This document shows positions 35,410 through 49,200 of a DNA stretch of 64,000 bases, in pieces. This stretch comes from Caprimulgus europaeus (Eukaryota > Chordata > Aves > Caprimulgiformes > Caprimulgidae). Both the position numbers and the translations under genes were made by a program. Position 1 is the first letter of the stretch. The number at the start of each line of letters is the position of its first letter. The stretch is taken from the NCBI GenBank assembly GCA_907165065.1, contig OU015540.1, positions 186,001-250,000 on the forward strand, written 5' to 3'. The notes beneath the pieces were generated by a model that saw only the letters and a program-made list of their open reading frames with translations, was not told the DNA's origin and did no database searches.

Positions 35410-38402
35410 CCCAACACCTGTTTCGGGCCTTCCCCATCCAGTAAGACTCCTGCCAACTCCTATGAGGCCCCATGGTTACCCATCTGAATGTGTATTACAC
35501 TTTTTATAGTTAAAATAATCCTGAACAAGAGCAGAAACAGAAAGCTCCTAAAATACAAGCAGCCTTCAGAATGTCATTTAAACAAATAACACCTGCTGCC
35601 TCAGAAGTGTCCAGATGCCTGTAGTTCACCTGCTGCAGTAGAAAACATCTTGTCTCTTGTAGAGACAATTTGTATTCCCGCATCTTCCCAGCCTACTGCC
35701 ACAGGTCACTGTAAAGATGATAACATTGTGTAAAACAGCTGTAGCATATTCTGCCTACAGGACAGACAGAAGAATCAGCTCAGGAGTTCAGCAACAATTT
35801 GGCTCAAATGGCAAAGCACAAGCTTCTTTTCCCAGTTTCCTTTCACATTACTATTCCAAAATACAGAGCAGTATTTCTGACAAGAATATCACAGCACTCT
35901 GCAAGTTGCCATTTTTCCTACTCCCCCCCGTACCCCAAGACTCAGCCCAAAGACCATTAACTGAACTCCTGCTCTCCCAAGGCCACTCAGACTCTTCTTT
36001 CATGTTTTCTAGGACCCAGTTACACTTGTCCCACTGTCCCACAGCTAGCTTCCATTTGGTGAACGCTGTTTCTCACCAGTTGATTTGTTTGAAGTTGCAC
36101 CCTGGGTGGGGCTTGAGGGGGCGCGTTTTTGTTTGTTTGATTGGGGGTTTGTTTTTTTAAAAAAATTCAAAGTGCTCTATTTGGATAGATAGCTACTGTT
36201 TGTCTACTGTCAACCCAGCACCAAACATATATGTTTTGCTATCTCCTGTGGTTTTGGACCTCTGTAGAGGCAAATGTAGTAAATAGGAGAAGCATCACAT
36301 TACAGTGGAAGCTACTGGGACATGCTCTGTCTGTGCTGCGTTCCTTAGCTTGTACAATAACGCACAATTTTGAGCCTGAGATAGCCTCAGATAGACTCCC
36401 ATAGACTGGGATTTCTGCATCTACCTGCTTCTATGCTTGACTAGTGAATACACTGTTAGTCTATCAGAGTAGATGGTCAGTACCATTGTACAGGACCACT
36501 TCTGTACTCTGGTCATGCTGTCACTTAAGAATCTACGAGATCTGACCTCTTTCTTCTCCTCTGCTTGTCAGTTCGCCCAGTAAAAGGACACTGTTCTTGT
36601 CAGTGCAACATCTTAAGTCCACTATCATGCTCCTGAATGTTATGAATACTATGCAAAGTGCAGCAGACCACAGCCATCTAAGGCATGGGTAGTGCTGCTG
36701 GCATCTTCTTACTATCTCATCCCACTGCTCATTGCATGACTAACCTCACCTTTGCAAGGTAGGCTAAAGTTAGATCGCCTGGTTACCTGAGCATGGCAGG
36801 AATGGATAAGCAGATTCCCCTGCAGTGAATGGCTCCAGCAGCCTATTGGAAACTCTGATCTTTTAAGTAGGCCTGCTGGGCCAAGCACTTACACGTCGAA
36901 TACCTTTACCATGCTATTATCATAACTCTTTCCTGTGCTTTACACTGCTGTTCAGGAATCTGCCACTGTGGGTTACTGAGGTCACAGAAGGATGGAGTGA
37001 GAGAGACCTTTTAGAGACAGCTTGCTTGAAAGCAGGGGAGGTCTCCCAAAACCAAATATAACATGGCTCTAGCATTCCTGGGGAAGCACGGCTTTTCCAA
37101 ATTAGATATTGCTAGGACAGGGCCATTTGCAGCTTGCTGCTAGGAGCCACTGGAAAAAACCCACCTCAAACCCCTCTACATCCACAGTGTCAACAACTCA
37201 TTGGCCCAAAGCTTAATTGTTACAGCTTCCTTTGAAGGGAACTGTCTCCCTTATTTTAATATCCTTATGCCACATATCAAAGCAAGCTCTTCTCTGTCCA
37301 TGAAGTCTGCCTCCTAGGGTGACCAGAGGCAACTTCGAGCCCAAGTAGCAGCAAACCACCACCTTCTACCAGATGTGTAGCTGGATATTGTAACAATGAC
37401 AGAAACAGCTCCTTCAGCAATTCTAGAGCCAATGATACTACCAGAAACAAGGAGCGTGCAGAACCGAGATGCAAAAGGGCCCTAGAAAGATAGGCAAGTT
37501 TCCCTTCCTCCCTTAAGCAGCCTGAGGTGAGTTACCACAGTGTAGTTTCTGAAGTGCAAATAGCTGCAAGATGAAGCTGCAGAAGACCACATTACAGACC
37601 ATCAGCGATGCTTCTGCACTGTACACATTCACATACATAAGCAACGATGGAAGCAGACCTCGTAGGACAGTGCCGGGCAGGCTCAGCTCATTAACAAGGA
37701 AGTGGAGTTGGCTCGATCTTCTGCTGCCTCGTGGAGGGCATGTAGGGTACTTGCAGCACAGCAGAGAGGATGCATAAGCATGCTAAGCCAGTACCTCCTG
37801 CGACTTATTACAGAAGATAAGAAAAATGGAAAATAAGGAGGGAGGAACAAGAAAACCCCCAATTTCTTGGAGCATTGCTCAAGCAAATCCCTGAGCTAGG
37901 GGTATAATGAGGGAGCAATAATAACATGGGCAAAGCTAAGCCCCGTAGGTTCAAAATCAACCTAGCAAAGACTGTAGCTGTTCTAAACAACCAAAGTAGG
38001 GATGTGGATGCATAGAAAAAAATCTAGCACTCACCTGCAAAAGAAACAGCTTCTGTTCATTAGAGTGCTCTGTCTTGTTTCAGGAGCTGTGGGGTGGGCT
38101 AAAGTCTTGGTAAGAGATGGAGGAGAGGGAAGATAGTTTATTGGTATCACAGCAATAATGGATTATTACTGCACTGGAATCATACACCATTCAGCACAAA
38201 GGTTCTCTCAGTATAAGATCTTCTGGACCCAAGCAGCCCATGGGTTAGTAGCACTGCACCTACATAAGATGTAGGTCTTCACAGTCAATATCTGTATTAC
38301 AGTAACTTTTAAAGACAATTATCCTAAGCCAAATAGAGATACAGAGATATCAGAGGGAAATATATTCACAGTTACATTGCAAACAACAGTTTCATGATTG
38401 GC

Positions 38403-38408
38403 TTTATT
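38403..38408 (-). terminator. IL21R: Candidate IL21R poly(A) signal (AATAAA)
   Basis: The minus strand reads AATAAA about 950 bases beyond the IL21R stop. A nearer ATTAAA lies at 38889-38884. Neither has a strong downstream element that I can point to, so the true 3' end is unresolved. Confidence 0.3.
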
Positions 38409-39353
38409 AGCTAGTAGAAATTGCTCAAACTTTGTGCTACTGACCTGTTAACTGCAGCACACCAGGTCCAAGGCAGAAGACAAAGGTGCAGGCACATACA
38501 GGTAGGACAACAATTCTGAAATTTCTGCATAGTTCTAAAAGCTGCTCAATGTTTCAGTTAATGTGCTTAGAAAATGCTGGGAGAAATGCTGATTCAGTAG
38601 GAAGCCCTAGTAGTAAGAGTTTGTCTGGAATTACATATGTTTTGAAGACTTCTAATTTGCAGACTCCACCTGGAAAGGCAAAGTCTTTCTGAAACCTGAC
38701 TTGTGTTTGGTCTCTTGCACACACAGTTCTGTGCTGGTTACGTGAGAATTGTTTTTGATCATATTCCATGGACAGGGCTTGGACCCTCCATAATTAACAA
38801 ATGATAACAGCTGGGTTTAAAGAGACAAAGATATTAGTAAGGAAAGTAACACCACTTGTGTTGTTTGGAAAGGGTAGGGGAACTTTAATGTAGCAAACAT
38901 GCTTGCCATGGGTTATGCTTCTAAAATACCATTTGCATCCAAACTCTCAAGTTATGTGAGAATACCAGGGAAAATAATTTAAAGTTTTGCACTCTTTATA
39001 AGGTTATTGAAAAAAAAAAATTCTGCACATCTACATAAGCTAAAGGGTAATTTTCAAAGTACAGTTGTTTTTTCTGCTATTATAAGGGGGTTTCACCTAG
39101 GATTCTAAAGAAAACCCAACCAAACAGAACAACCAAAACACAACCAAAAAACCCCAATCACATCAAGTTTAAGATATTAACAGGATAAGTGGCAATAGAA
39201 ATAAATACATATTTCTATAGACCTATCAGTTTTCAGTTGCATGGAACAGAGCTTACACAAAGTAAACTTGGTTTCTCTTCTGTATTTTGCTAACACTTTG
39301 CTCCTGGCACAGTGCTGAGAAGGCCCTACACTCTTCAAGGCAACACCAAGTCC

Positions 39354-40241
39354 TTAGTTTGTCCCTGTCCCATTGACAGGGCTGTCAGAGCGGCAGGAGA
39401 CCCACTGCTTGACGTAGCTCCGTGGAAATTCCTCCCCTTCCCGTTCAAGAGGGATGGGCCCACAGTTGGTCTGACTGTTTTGTTCAAATTCACAGTCAAC
39501 TGGACTCCCACAGTCCGAGTCCACAAAGCCACTGTCAATAGTGTCCAAATCTACACAGATCATAGGGTAACTGTCACCAGGCCTTGCAATGTGAGGGAAG
39601 AAATCATAGGAGACTTCACTGTAGGAAACACTTTCACCATCAGGAGAAGGCAGAGAAGCTGGATTTTCCAAATCCCACTGATTAGGCTGCAAGCAAAGGG
39701 CTTCTAGGATGCTCCCCATCCCTCCTTCCAAAGCCCTTTCTACTTGCTGGTGGTCTGCAGACACACAGCCTGAAGCAAGTATTTTGTCCTGTGTGCTCAG
39801 CTCAGCCAGATGCAAGTCACTGGATATCTTTCTGTCTTCATCATCAACATTAACCTTGGGGTAACCAGTTTCTCCAGCACTACTGTCTTCCTTGCTGGTA
39901 TGCTCATGTCCCCTGTACACACGGTTACAGTTGCACTGGCAGTTACAAGGTGTGAATTCGTCAGCCACAGTCACGGTTTCAATGGACAAATGCCCATATG
40001 ACCGGTCCTGAGTCCCCCTGCTACTGTTCACACTAGACAGCAGGGACTGGCTACCCTGACCTGGAACAGTCAGGCAAGACGCACAGGGCTTGCAAGGCAG
40101 ATCTTTTCTCAGCTCACGCAGCTCCTCCCGTGAGGTGCTGCTGGAAGGATGCATGGTGTAAGCTTCTAGGACTTCTGGAAGGACTATTCCCCATTCAAAG
40201 AAATCAAGGGCCATTTTTGTATGGGATGCACCAACCCACTT
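39354..40241 (-). CDS. IL21R: IL21R exon 8, cytoplasmic tail and stop
   Basis: An 888-nt exon (295 codons plus TAA) with acceptor TTTTATGCAG and phase 0 start. It opens KWVGASHTKM, as in human. Conserved islands: LPEVLEAYTMHPSSS (Tyr317), SYGHLSIETVTV (human PYGLVSIDTVTV), SGCVSAD, DTIDSGFVDSDCGSPVDCEF and RSYVKQWV near the C-terminus. The tyrosine in YVKQ (about residue 565) corresponds to the human YLRQ site that docks STAT1/STAT3. An unusual cysteine cluster, CNCQCNCN, lies just after the ETVTVADEF segment. Confidence 0.97.
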   Translation of the reverse strand, partial: KWVGASHTKMALDFFEWGIVLPEVLEAYTMHPSSSTSREELRELRKDLPCKPCASCLTVPGQGSQSLLSSVNSSRGTQDRSYGHLSIETVTVADEFTPCNCQCNCNRVYRGHEHTSKEDSSAGETGYPKVNVDDEDRKISSDLHLAELSTQDKILASGCVSADHQQVERALEGGMGSILEALCLQPNQWDLENPASLPSPDGESVSYSEVSYDFFPHIARPGDSYPMICVDLDTIDSGFVDSDCGSPVDCEFEQNSQTNCGPIPLEREGEEFPRSYVKQWVSCRSDSPVNGTGTN

Positions 40242-43200
40242 CTGCATAAAAGGACATACAGAAAGAGAGAAGGGAGGAGAGAGAGAAGTTAGTATCATTA
40301 GGTTTGAGGTTCCACATAAATGACCAAAGTTCTTATGCTTTTAGATGCAAAGTCAAACTCTAAAATCATCGACTTCTCCAAAATAGCAGGGTATGAGAAG
40401 CTCTTACCAGACACAGGCAGCTGCAGGAGAACTCAAGCAGAAAATAATTAGCTCTGAGAGGGTTGCATGACTTTGCAGTTTTCTCTGTGCTGCAAAGAAT
40501 GACACTGCCCATAGCAGGATTCCTTTGTGCATCAGCCAGACGTCCCCTCTCAAGCCACCAAGTCTCCTTTGCCCTTTTGCCCTGGACACTGCATCTCTCA
40601 GGAAGGATGGTCATCTTCTCCCTCTGGGTGCTACATCTGCACCTGACACACACATAGCCCTTGCTCTGTCACTTCCCTCATCTCACTTTCCTGGGAAGGG
40701 TGTCAGGGAAAGGCTTCTCCTGATCTTCTGCACAAAACAATGCCCCAGACCAGGCTTTTCTCTCACAGTGAGAAGAAGGGAGCTGGGTAGGCAGGGGATA
40801 GGGTCCTCAAAGGGCTGTAGCTACCACCTGCTGAAGATAACACTTACTCAGATGATTAGTGAGTGCCACACATTGAATGTTGCCCTTCTGTATCACCATT
40901 AGTGTTACATTCTGCCCTGTGCCATGCATTATCTCTAGATCATGAGCCCTGTGCATTCAGTCATTCTGGGAGTAAAGGTACCTCTGGGTTTCTCTGATCT
41001 AAGAGCAAACTAAGTTTCTGTTCTTTTCAAAGAGGCCACTGAATCAGGCACTCTGATCACACCAAACTATAGCCATGTGCCACTAATGAATTCCAGTGAC
41101 TCCTACTGGATGATTCTGTAGTCCTGAGGCTGGGCACAGCCCAGACTCAAGACTTGGTTCTTCTCCCTGTCTGGCACTTGCCTAATAGCTGAGCTGTATC
41201 AAGGCTTTTCTAAGTACACCACTTTCTGCTGTGTATAAACTAGATAACAATGTGAATAGTGAGCTTTCTAACCACTGTGAAGGCTTGACAGAATGCTGCA
41301 TCAGAGATGGGGGTTGCCACAGCTGTCAGACTGCCTTAATAATATCGGCCTTGTGTCCCAAACTGCACTCAGCATAGACATGAGCAAAGTATTTGGGAAG
41401 AGAACAGCTTGACACAGCTTATTACCATCTGACACGGAGCATGGAAAAAAATCTTAATTACAGCAGGAAGCACCAAATGTATTTTAATTTCTTTTTAACC
41501 TAAGCTACAAAGAACTCAAAATTATTGAACAGAAAAACACCTAAAGTGCAAAAGGTTATTTGAAGAAACACCAAGAACTCTTCCTTAGAATTGAGCAGGC
41601 AGAGTATTTCCTATTTCCTCTTGACAGTTCTTTGCAAATTCCCACACAACATGAAACTAAACCCATATACACATGAGTAAACACTGTTCCTCTGCTTTCC
41701 CTTCTCTTTTTATGTCTTAACTTTTCCTCTAACATTTTCAATGCTTCCTACCCAGTCCAGGACTATTTGCAGAGCATTACTATTGTAATTTGCTGATCAT
41801 TATTCACAGACATAACCCAAGCACTTGCTTTGCTTCAAGCAGGATGCAGTTGAATAAGCCTTCCATCAACTGGTTTCTTGCCAGACAAAAATGACAAGTC
41901 TGTTCACATGTCAGTGATGTCCCCACATCCTCTTGACACCCTCTGCCTGTGCATTTTATGCTGTGGCTGTGTGGACAACTGCTGCTTTAATCTTCAAATT
42001 TATTAAGAAGTAACTCAGCTTTAGCCACTGAGGCTTATTTCCCTTCCCAGCAGCACCGAACAGCTGAACTAGAAACTAGCAACAATGCCATTCTCACAGA
42101 GCAGAACCCCATGGCTTCACCCCGAGAGAAGCACGGCTCTTGGTACACAGGATGCTTTCACTTCCACTGCGAGTGCTAGCCCATCACTCTCAGGAATTCC
42201 CACACTGAGTCCACCTGGTCCTGGTTCCTTTCCCTGAGAGCAACTAGTGCCACCTGCCTCACAAGAGGATGCAAGTACCTCTCTGGTACAGCTATGGGAA
42301 ACCATCATGGGGCTGAAAGAGGAAGGCAGGAAGGAAATGAGACAGTCACTGCAGGCTTCAGCTTGAATGGTACCCATCCAAGACAACTTGCTTAACGTAA
42401 TTGCAAACATCAGCCATGCAGCAGTGGGGAAGTACATGAAAATCATTATGGCCCAGCTGGTGTCTCACTCCCAGCAGGTCTAGTAAAAAGCAGAAACAAA
42501 AGGCAGACACTGAAGTGTGTCTGATCAGGACTGCTGTAACAACAGGAACTTGTTCATAAAGAGGCAGTGATGTCTGTGCTCACATGCCAGCACTTTGACA
42601 GTTTGATAATGGCATTGTAAGTTGCTTTTCAGCTTAATACAACCATTATTTATGGATGCTCAATGCTCTTTTACACTTGTATCCTGAGAACTCCAGAAAA
42701 CTCTGCAGTCTTTGCAAACCATTTTGTCACATAAGCAAGTGGGACTGGTGTTAAATAAGAATTTGGGAGGACTAGGCAAAGTTACTCAAAGACACTTCCT
42801 TCATAGGGAGGCAGCTGCACTGTACTATCACACAGCAGTTATTTGCCCAAAAAGCTCTAGCTGTCTTTCCAGGATGATATGCATAGCTATTGTCTGTATG
42901 AGTGACTCTTCAGAAAGAACTACAAGGCTTAATGTCGAGCTTGTGTCACTGCAGAGGCTAGAGTGGGAGATCTGCTCCAATGAAGTCTGCTCCATGGCCT
43001 TGATGGCAGCATTGGACTGGAGCTTTGGAAAAATCCCAGTTACTGTCCTGGCATCCCTTTGCCCGCTCCTCTCAGGTTCCCAGGCCTCACAGATCACATA
43101 GGAGCTCAGCTCACCCACTGAGACAGCATCTACAGTGAATAAGCAGCACAGATGTGACAAAGGCCTTTGTGGCACAGATTAGACACCGGAGAGCTCTGCT

Positions 43201-46200
43201 CCTTTCATCTGGAGCCATTTGGCATTCCTTTGAGATAGATGTCCCCCTCCCACTGCCCTAATGAGAATCACTTGCCCAGGATACCATGACGGGTCTTTTA
43301 GTTTAACCTTGTCATGTGCTCTACTTGCTTGTGTAGCCCATTTGTACCTTGAAATCTCCATTATGCAGCAGGTAAAGAGGTTTGAAAAAGGGAGCAGGGT
43401 CTGGGATGCAAGCCATCTTCTTCCACAAGCTGGAAGAGAATAAGAGAAAGGCTTTGGGGTTAAGCACATATTACAGATGCAAAGCAAGGCACCTCCAGAT
43501 CCAATCCAAGCAGCTGAAATCACCTGCCCACCCTCACAAGTTAGCAAGTGGCCAAGAGTCCAAGGGTGTCTTGTGCTGTCAGAGACATCTAATGGCCTTT
43601 AGTGTGAGCATCACAGGAGGTGACTTGCACACACACTATTCACATTAAGGAAAGAGGTTCCAGTTTTTTCTTTTCTGGAAAAGCACCAAGTGCTGATAAG
43701 GCATTTCCACTCAGGCTGGCCTGGCGTCTGTACCTGCAGGCCAGGACTCTGTCCAACACACCTTTTCTGTGGCCGTGGGCTGTGCCAGCCCTGTTGCTGC
43801 ACCAGCCCTGCACCCTTCCGCTGTGGCACCATGCACCCCATCCCTCTGCAAGGGCACATGACCCTCCAAAAAGGGAGGGAGGCCCCCAGGCAGTGTTGAG
43901 GAGCTCATGTCAGCTTTGGAAAGGGGCAGGCCAGTCCTGGCTACTGCTCCCATGTGGCAACTGCAGAGCACAGACAGGACCAGGAGAACAGCCCAGGAGA
44001 CTGGGTGGCCCCTGCTCAGTCCCCATGTGCCATGGTCTTGTCCCAACCAGCTGAATGGCAGCAGAGCCCTGGAGAAAAGTAAAGTGCTCTTGGCAGCACA
44101 TCAGCTAGAAACCATACTTTGCTGGCCCTTACAGGCCCATAGCTGTGTCCATGCATGGATATGTAAGATGCAAAGAAGGCTGCACATGAACACCCTATCT
44201 TTAGTAAGACAGGATAGGAGCATTTACTCCAGCTCCTGAAGCATTCTTACCTCCGCTGTTTTGCCAGAAAGGTTGCGACTGAGGCAGTGATTGCCACAAC
44301 AACTCCAAACAGCAGCAGCCATCCCATGCCTGCTGTCTGTGTCACTGCTGGAGAAAGAGAGAGAGTCATTCAGCCTTACCTTGCATTTCTATCCTGGTCA
44401 ATAAGCAGGAGATGGTGAGGAGACACTCTCAATTTCTACCCCAAACTTTCTCTTTTCTCACACTGTTGCTGTCAGCTGGGCCCAGCACTCCAGGCATGAG
44501 GTCTGAATGAGGATGCTCAGAAAAGACGACATCAATGAAAGGAGCAGTGCATCAGCTATCCTATGGCCTGCACCACAGACCAACAGCTAACATGCTTGGG
44601 GCAGGATAGCTCCCTGCTACAAGACCCCTGGTATTTCTGACTTCTCCAGAGATGATTCATGAAGTGAAAAGAGAGTGCAGCTAGCCAGAGATGTGTAAAG
44701 AACGAGTGTTAACTAGATGAGTGCTTGTTGGCTGCTCTCTGCCTGTGATGGAAGGGAGCATCTTTGAGACCCAGAACTCGGATAACCCTTAGCATATGGA
44801 GCTTGACCCTGCTGCCACAGGGGTGGCTTCAGTTAGAGCTGCAGACAAACAAGAGCAGGGAAGCTCAGCACATGCTGCTGACATTGACCACAGTTATCCT
44901 GTCCTGCTCTATTTGAACAAAGGCTGCCTATTTTCACAGCCTCTGTTCCATCACGACAAGCACTGGCGTGCTTCTGTGCATAAGGTACTGTGCACTCCCT
45001 GTAGAGTGGGAGTGGTGGCTACCAAACAAAACACTCATGCCCAGCATGACCAAACATCAGAGCCCAGACATGGAACTAGCCCTGAGAGCCCTGTCACCTC
45101 AGTTGAAGGCAATACTAAGCCCCAGTAGCAGAGGCACCTCTACTAGATCTCCCTCATTTCTGAAAACTGCAAGCTGGACCCTGGATGTTTGACACTGGAA
45201 GCTAGAGGCTGTACTCCTGCTGTGGTGCCCAAACCTACAGCCAACCCCACTAAACCCTCTTCCCATGGGCCAAGCTGTAGCGTGGGCTTTGCAGCACAGC
45301 GAGAAGGTCAATACAGACAGCATATATCACCCCAGGCCTGGGGTTCGTGTACTCAGTAAGCAAGCCAAACATGCCTGTCTGTACTAGACTATTTAGAATT
45401 TGTTGTAATTAATTAGATTTGATGAGAGTTCTGGAAGCATTCTCTGTCATTAGACCAACTGGAAGTGCAAGGAGAGATGGTAGTATGTACCAGCAGGCCT
45501 GGTTTTCAATGTCAGCAGAGGACTCCATTCACTCCAAAATCCATGGTAGCCAGTGTCTTCTCGAGGTCTGGCTCTCACTTGGAGCTCATACTCAGTGTTT
45601 GCCTGGAGTTCCCACAGTGGAATCAACAGTGTTCGTTTATCTTCATGGATAGCTTTAGTCTTCTGAGTCTGTGAACAGTTAAATACCAAAACATTCAGGG
45701 CTGGAGTGACTGCTCCCACCTTACCCTCACTGCTGCACAGTATCTCCTCTGCTTTCATGTTTCTGCAAGGCCATGCTCTGGCTGGTCAGTAGCTGCACAG
45801 GGCTCTGGAGAATCCTTCCATGCAGAATAGCATGAGAAGCAAATGAACTATCGGCCACCCCCATAGGATCTAGTACTTCTCAAACACCTTCTGCTTCTCA
45901 ATTCCTTTTTTTCTTTGGTTTTGCTTGTTTTCAGTCCAGGCAAGTAGAGACACCTTTTGTAAACCACAAAAACCCTTCTTCCATACCAGCGCTCCTGCCC
46001 TGGTTATGCTGGCCTCCTCTTTGCTGGTACATCCTACTTGATGGTAAACTGACACCTTGCTTACCTCCCAAGTGTCAGTCCTTTTCTTATAACGCAGCTG
46101 ATATTCCAGCTCCTCATTCAAAAAGTAGAAAGGAGAGTTCTGGTAGATGGTTTCCCAAGAAATATTGTAACCTTCTGAGAACACAGCGGTCAGATTGAAT

Positions 46201-49200
46201 GGAGGCTGTGGTTTGACTGGAAGACAGGATGGTGTTATCCTTCATAACATTATTGCAGACAAGAAGTGGCCTAGCATGGTATCAGCAATGCTGAGTGGGT
46301 AGAGAACAAAACTGCCCTGGCAGGGGTAGGCCCTCCTAAACACGACAACATCCACCAACGTTCCTGCCTCTCATGCTGAGCAGTTCTGGACCATGCACAG
46401 AACCTCACACTCCAGCAGCATAGCAAAGTCAGGCCCACATTTCTCTGAATATGCCTTCTGCCTGTCTGAACCTCGTCCTCACCTAAGAAGCAGGACAAGA
46501 TAGCACAAGGGGCTAATACCTCCTGGGAAATGTAAAGAGTAGAGCACCTTGTTCTTCTTATGACATAAGAGGACTCCATGTGGTCACAGTCACTTTCACA
46601 GCTAGGGAAATACCCCTCAATGTAACAGAGACATCAGGAAAAGCTCAGGCTAGTGGACACTGTATAAACCCAGTGCAAATCCCTGTGTTATAAGTGCCTA
46701 AAAGGCAAGCTTTTATACCCCTCGCAGAGTGTTTTCACGTTTCAAAAAAGAGTAATGCACAAACTCCATCACTAGTCTGCAGGGTCCATCACTAAGCTAT
46801 GATGTCTCTGTATGGGGACATCTAGGAGACATGCAGAGCACCACTACCCATTCTATAGTCTGTCAGTGGGGGCAAGGGGCTCTCCTGAAATATTATGGCA
46901 TTTGTCAAAAAGATGACACTTCTCATGCAAAATTTCATTTTAGAAGAATCCAAGTAGAAAAATCCTTTTTCACATGCCCACATGGCACCTGTCAGCCTGG
47001 CTAACCATCCCTTTTCTTTAGTTTGCTGCACAACTTGGAACACACCAGCATTCCACCAAGTCAGCTAGATGATTGCACCTAGTCTTCCTGTCATGCAGAA
47101 GGGATGGTTAGGAATTGCCCCAGAAGAGGGAATTGCCACCTCCGTTGTGTCTGGGACACCTTGTGCCACCCACAATAATGTCATGTTCGTTCAGATTTCC
47201 ACTGGAAAAGCCTCTTGTGACTCCTCTGAGGACATTTGTGGCATTTGCAATTAAAGCCATTACTCCTGCCCTTTAGGTTCTAGCCAAGAACAAACACTTG
47301 CATAGCATAAGTATGAGACTGGTCCAAGGTGGAAATTTATCACCTACTACTTCACAGGTAAAAGGAATTTCCCCATGAAAAGGCCAGGGCCAAGCCAGCC
47401 TCAAGCACAAATGCTTCTGTAGTTCACAATAGCAACAATAAGAGCACAGTGGTCCATGTGGACTAGTGCACACCAAACACAGCCCCCCACCACTGGCTGC
47501 CATGCTCAGTCCTTGCCCAGACTATCCTAGCAGACAGACATAAGGTCAGACAGTATCAAATCCATCATTTTTGTACTTACTGTTCTCTGCCATATAAAAG
47601 CCTTTGGAAATCACATGCTGCCTATCAGCTATCTCTGTAGCATCCACCTGGACTTTGCTATCTGCCAGGAGTTCAGTCATATCCACAGTGCACATGTATT
47701 GTGTGTGAGTGGTGTTCCTGGACAATTGCAGGAGACTGCAAGCAGCCACAGTATTTTCTGGATCTTCCTCAGGAACCCTAAAACCACCAAAACAAACAAA
47801 GAAAGAAGTCCACATCTACCACATGCTGTAGTTGGACTGATCTGCTGAACCAGCAGACATAGAAATTAATGGGGGAGGGTGGCGTAGGGAAGAGGCAACA
47901 TGTTAAAATAAAAATTTATCTTTGAATTTTGACAGATTACTTTTTTTTCTTCTTCTTCTTCTATTTGCTCAGCTTAGCATCTTTAAGAGAAGTAGGAAAG
48001 TGATGCTGGAGTGTTTGTGGAAAGGAGAAGTGTCCACCAGGGCTGCGCAGCCCAGGACTGCACCCACTTCCTTACTGGGGCAGAACAGCAGCCGTACAAG
48101 GCTTGGACAAGCTGTGTGAGCCCTGCCAGCACTCACAGGTGAAAGTCCATTTTTAACAGCAGCAAAGGACAAGGTATTCCCAGGGCAGGAGATAAAACAA
48201 TGCCAAGGAAGCCAGAGTCAGTGCAGCAGCGACAAGCAGTGCAGTCAGTGGACACAGGAACCAGGAATTCTTTGCAAGGGGAGAAGCCAGTTGATAATTG
48301 CAGCGTGAAGTACCAAGTGAAAACCAGCATAGCAGCAAGAACAAGAATTCTACCTAACAAAGAGGACAGAAGAGCACCACTGTGCTATGGCCATGTTAGA
48401 CGTTCCTGCTGACTGCACTTTGCTCATCCTACTGAAACTTACCATGTTGCGGTGAGGTTGTATGAACTGGTACCCAAGTCATTTCTCAGGATACAGGACA
48501 GGGTCTGTACATAGTCCACAAAACAAGTGAGGTTTTCACAAAACGTAGCTGTAGGTTTGGAAAGAGAAGACACAATATCAACTTCTGTGATGAAGCAAGC
48601 AGAACTTGATATCAACCTACAGAGTCTTCAGAGCTCCCACTAAACCTGAAGGGAACAGAGAACTCTGTGCCAGCCTCCCTGAAAGGCTCCAGTCTTGGAG
48701 TAAAAGATGTGTTCCATCTCTACAGGGAGGCAAGTCATTGCCAGCAAGATAAGTGTCAAACAAAAATCAATTAAAATGGCATGCCAAAACACCAGGAAGT
48801 GCCAAAATTGTGACTGAATTTTCAAACGTATCTCTGCCCTTCTTATACAGTCTCTACAGCAAGAGACATAGCTTATGTAGCACATCAAACAGGCATGATT
48901 ACCCGACCAAAAACAGTAGCATATTCAAACATTTTAATACCACTTCCTAAACTGACTATTGTTCTCTGCTAGTCTAGTTTTCATTTCATGACATCTACAT
49001 GGAACTTTGCATATTTTTTAAAAAAAGTGGTATTTTTAATAATTCTTTCTTTACCATTCTCTCCACTTACTATTTTCTACAGCATTAATACTTTTCATGT
49101 CCAGCTCCAGAGGCTCAGAATATGCTTCTCTTAGAGGTTTGGCAAGAAAATATTGCAAATTTGTAGTTACCATAATTTCCATAAATAATTCTTATACTAA

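Larger units (their letters stand above)
28740..39353. other. Intergenic region between IL9R and IL21R (10.6 kb)
   Basis: No coding exon was recognised on either strand. Contents: possible upstream exon and promoter of IL9R at the left end, a CR1 fragment (35242-35409), A/C-rich tracts (for example 31218-31258), a TA/CATA simple tract (about 34068-34096), and the 3' UTR of IL21R at the right end. Open frames up to 147 codons (for example plus strand 35717-36160) have no family similarity that I can see. Confidence 0.6.

Noticed and set aside
42117-42446. Minus-strand 109-codon frame with a signal-peptide-like N-terminus, inside IL21R intron 7
   Set aside because: It has an ATG and a hydrophobic start, but no homology or splice context, and a hydrophobic run can arise by chance in a long intron.
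43620-44054. Plus-strand 144-codon frame inside IL21R intron 6
   Set aside because: Non-ATG start, antisense to the gene and without any domain; treated as a chance frame.
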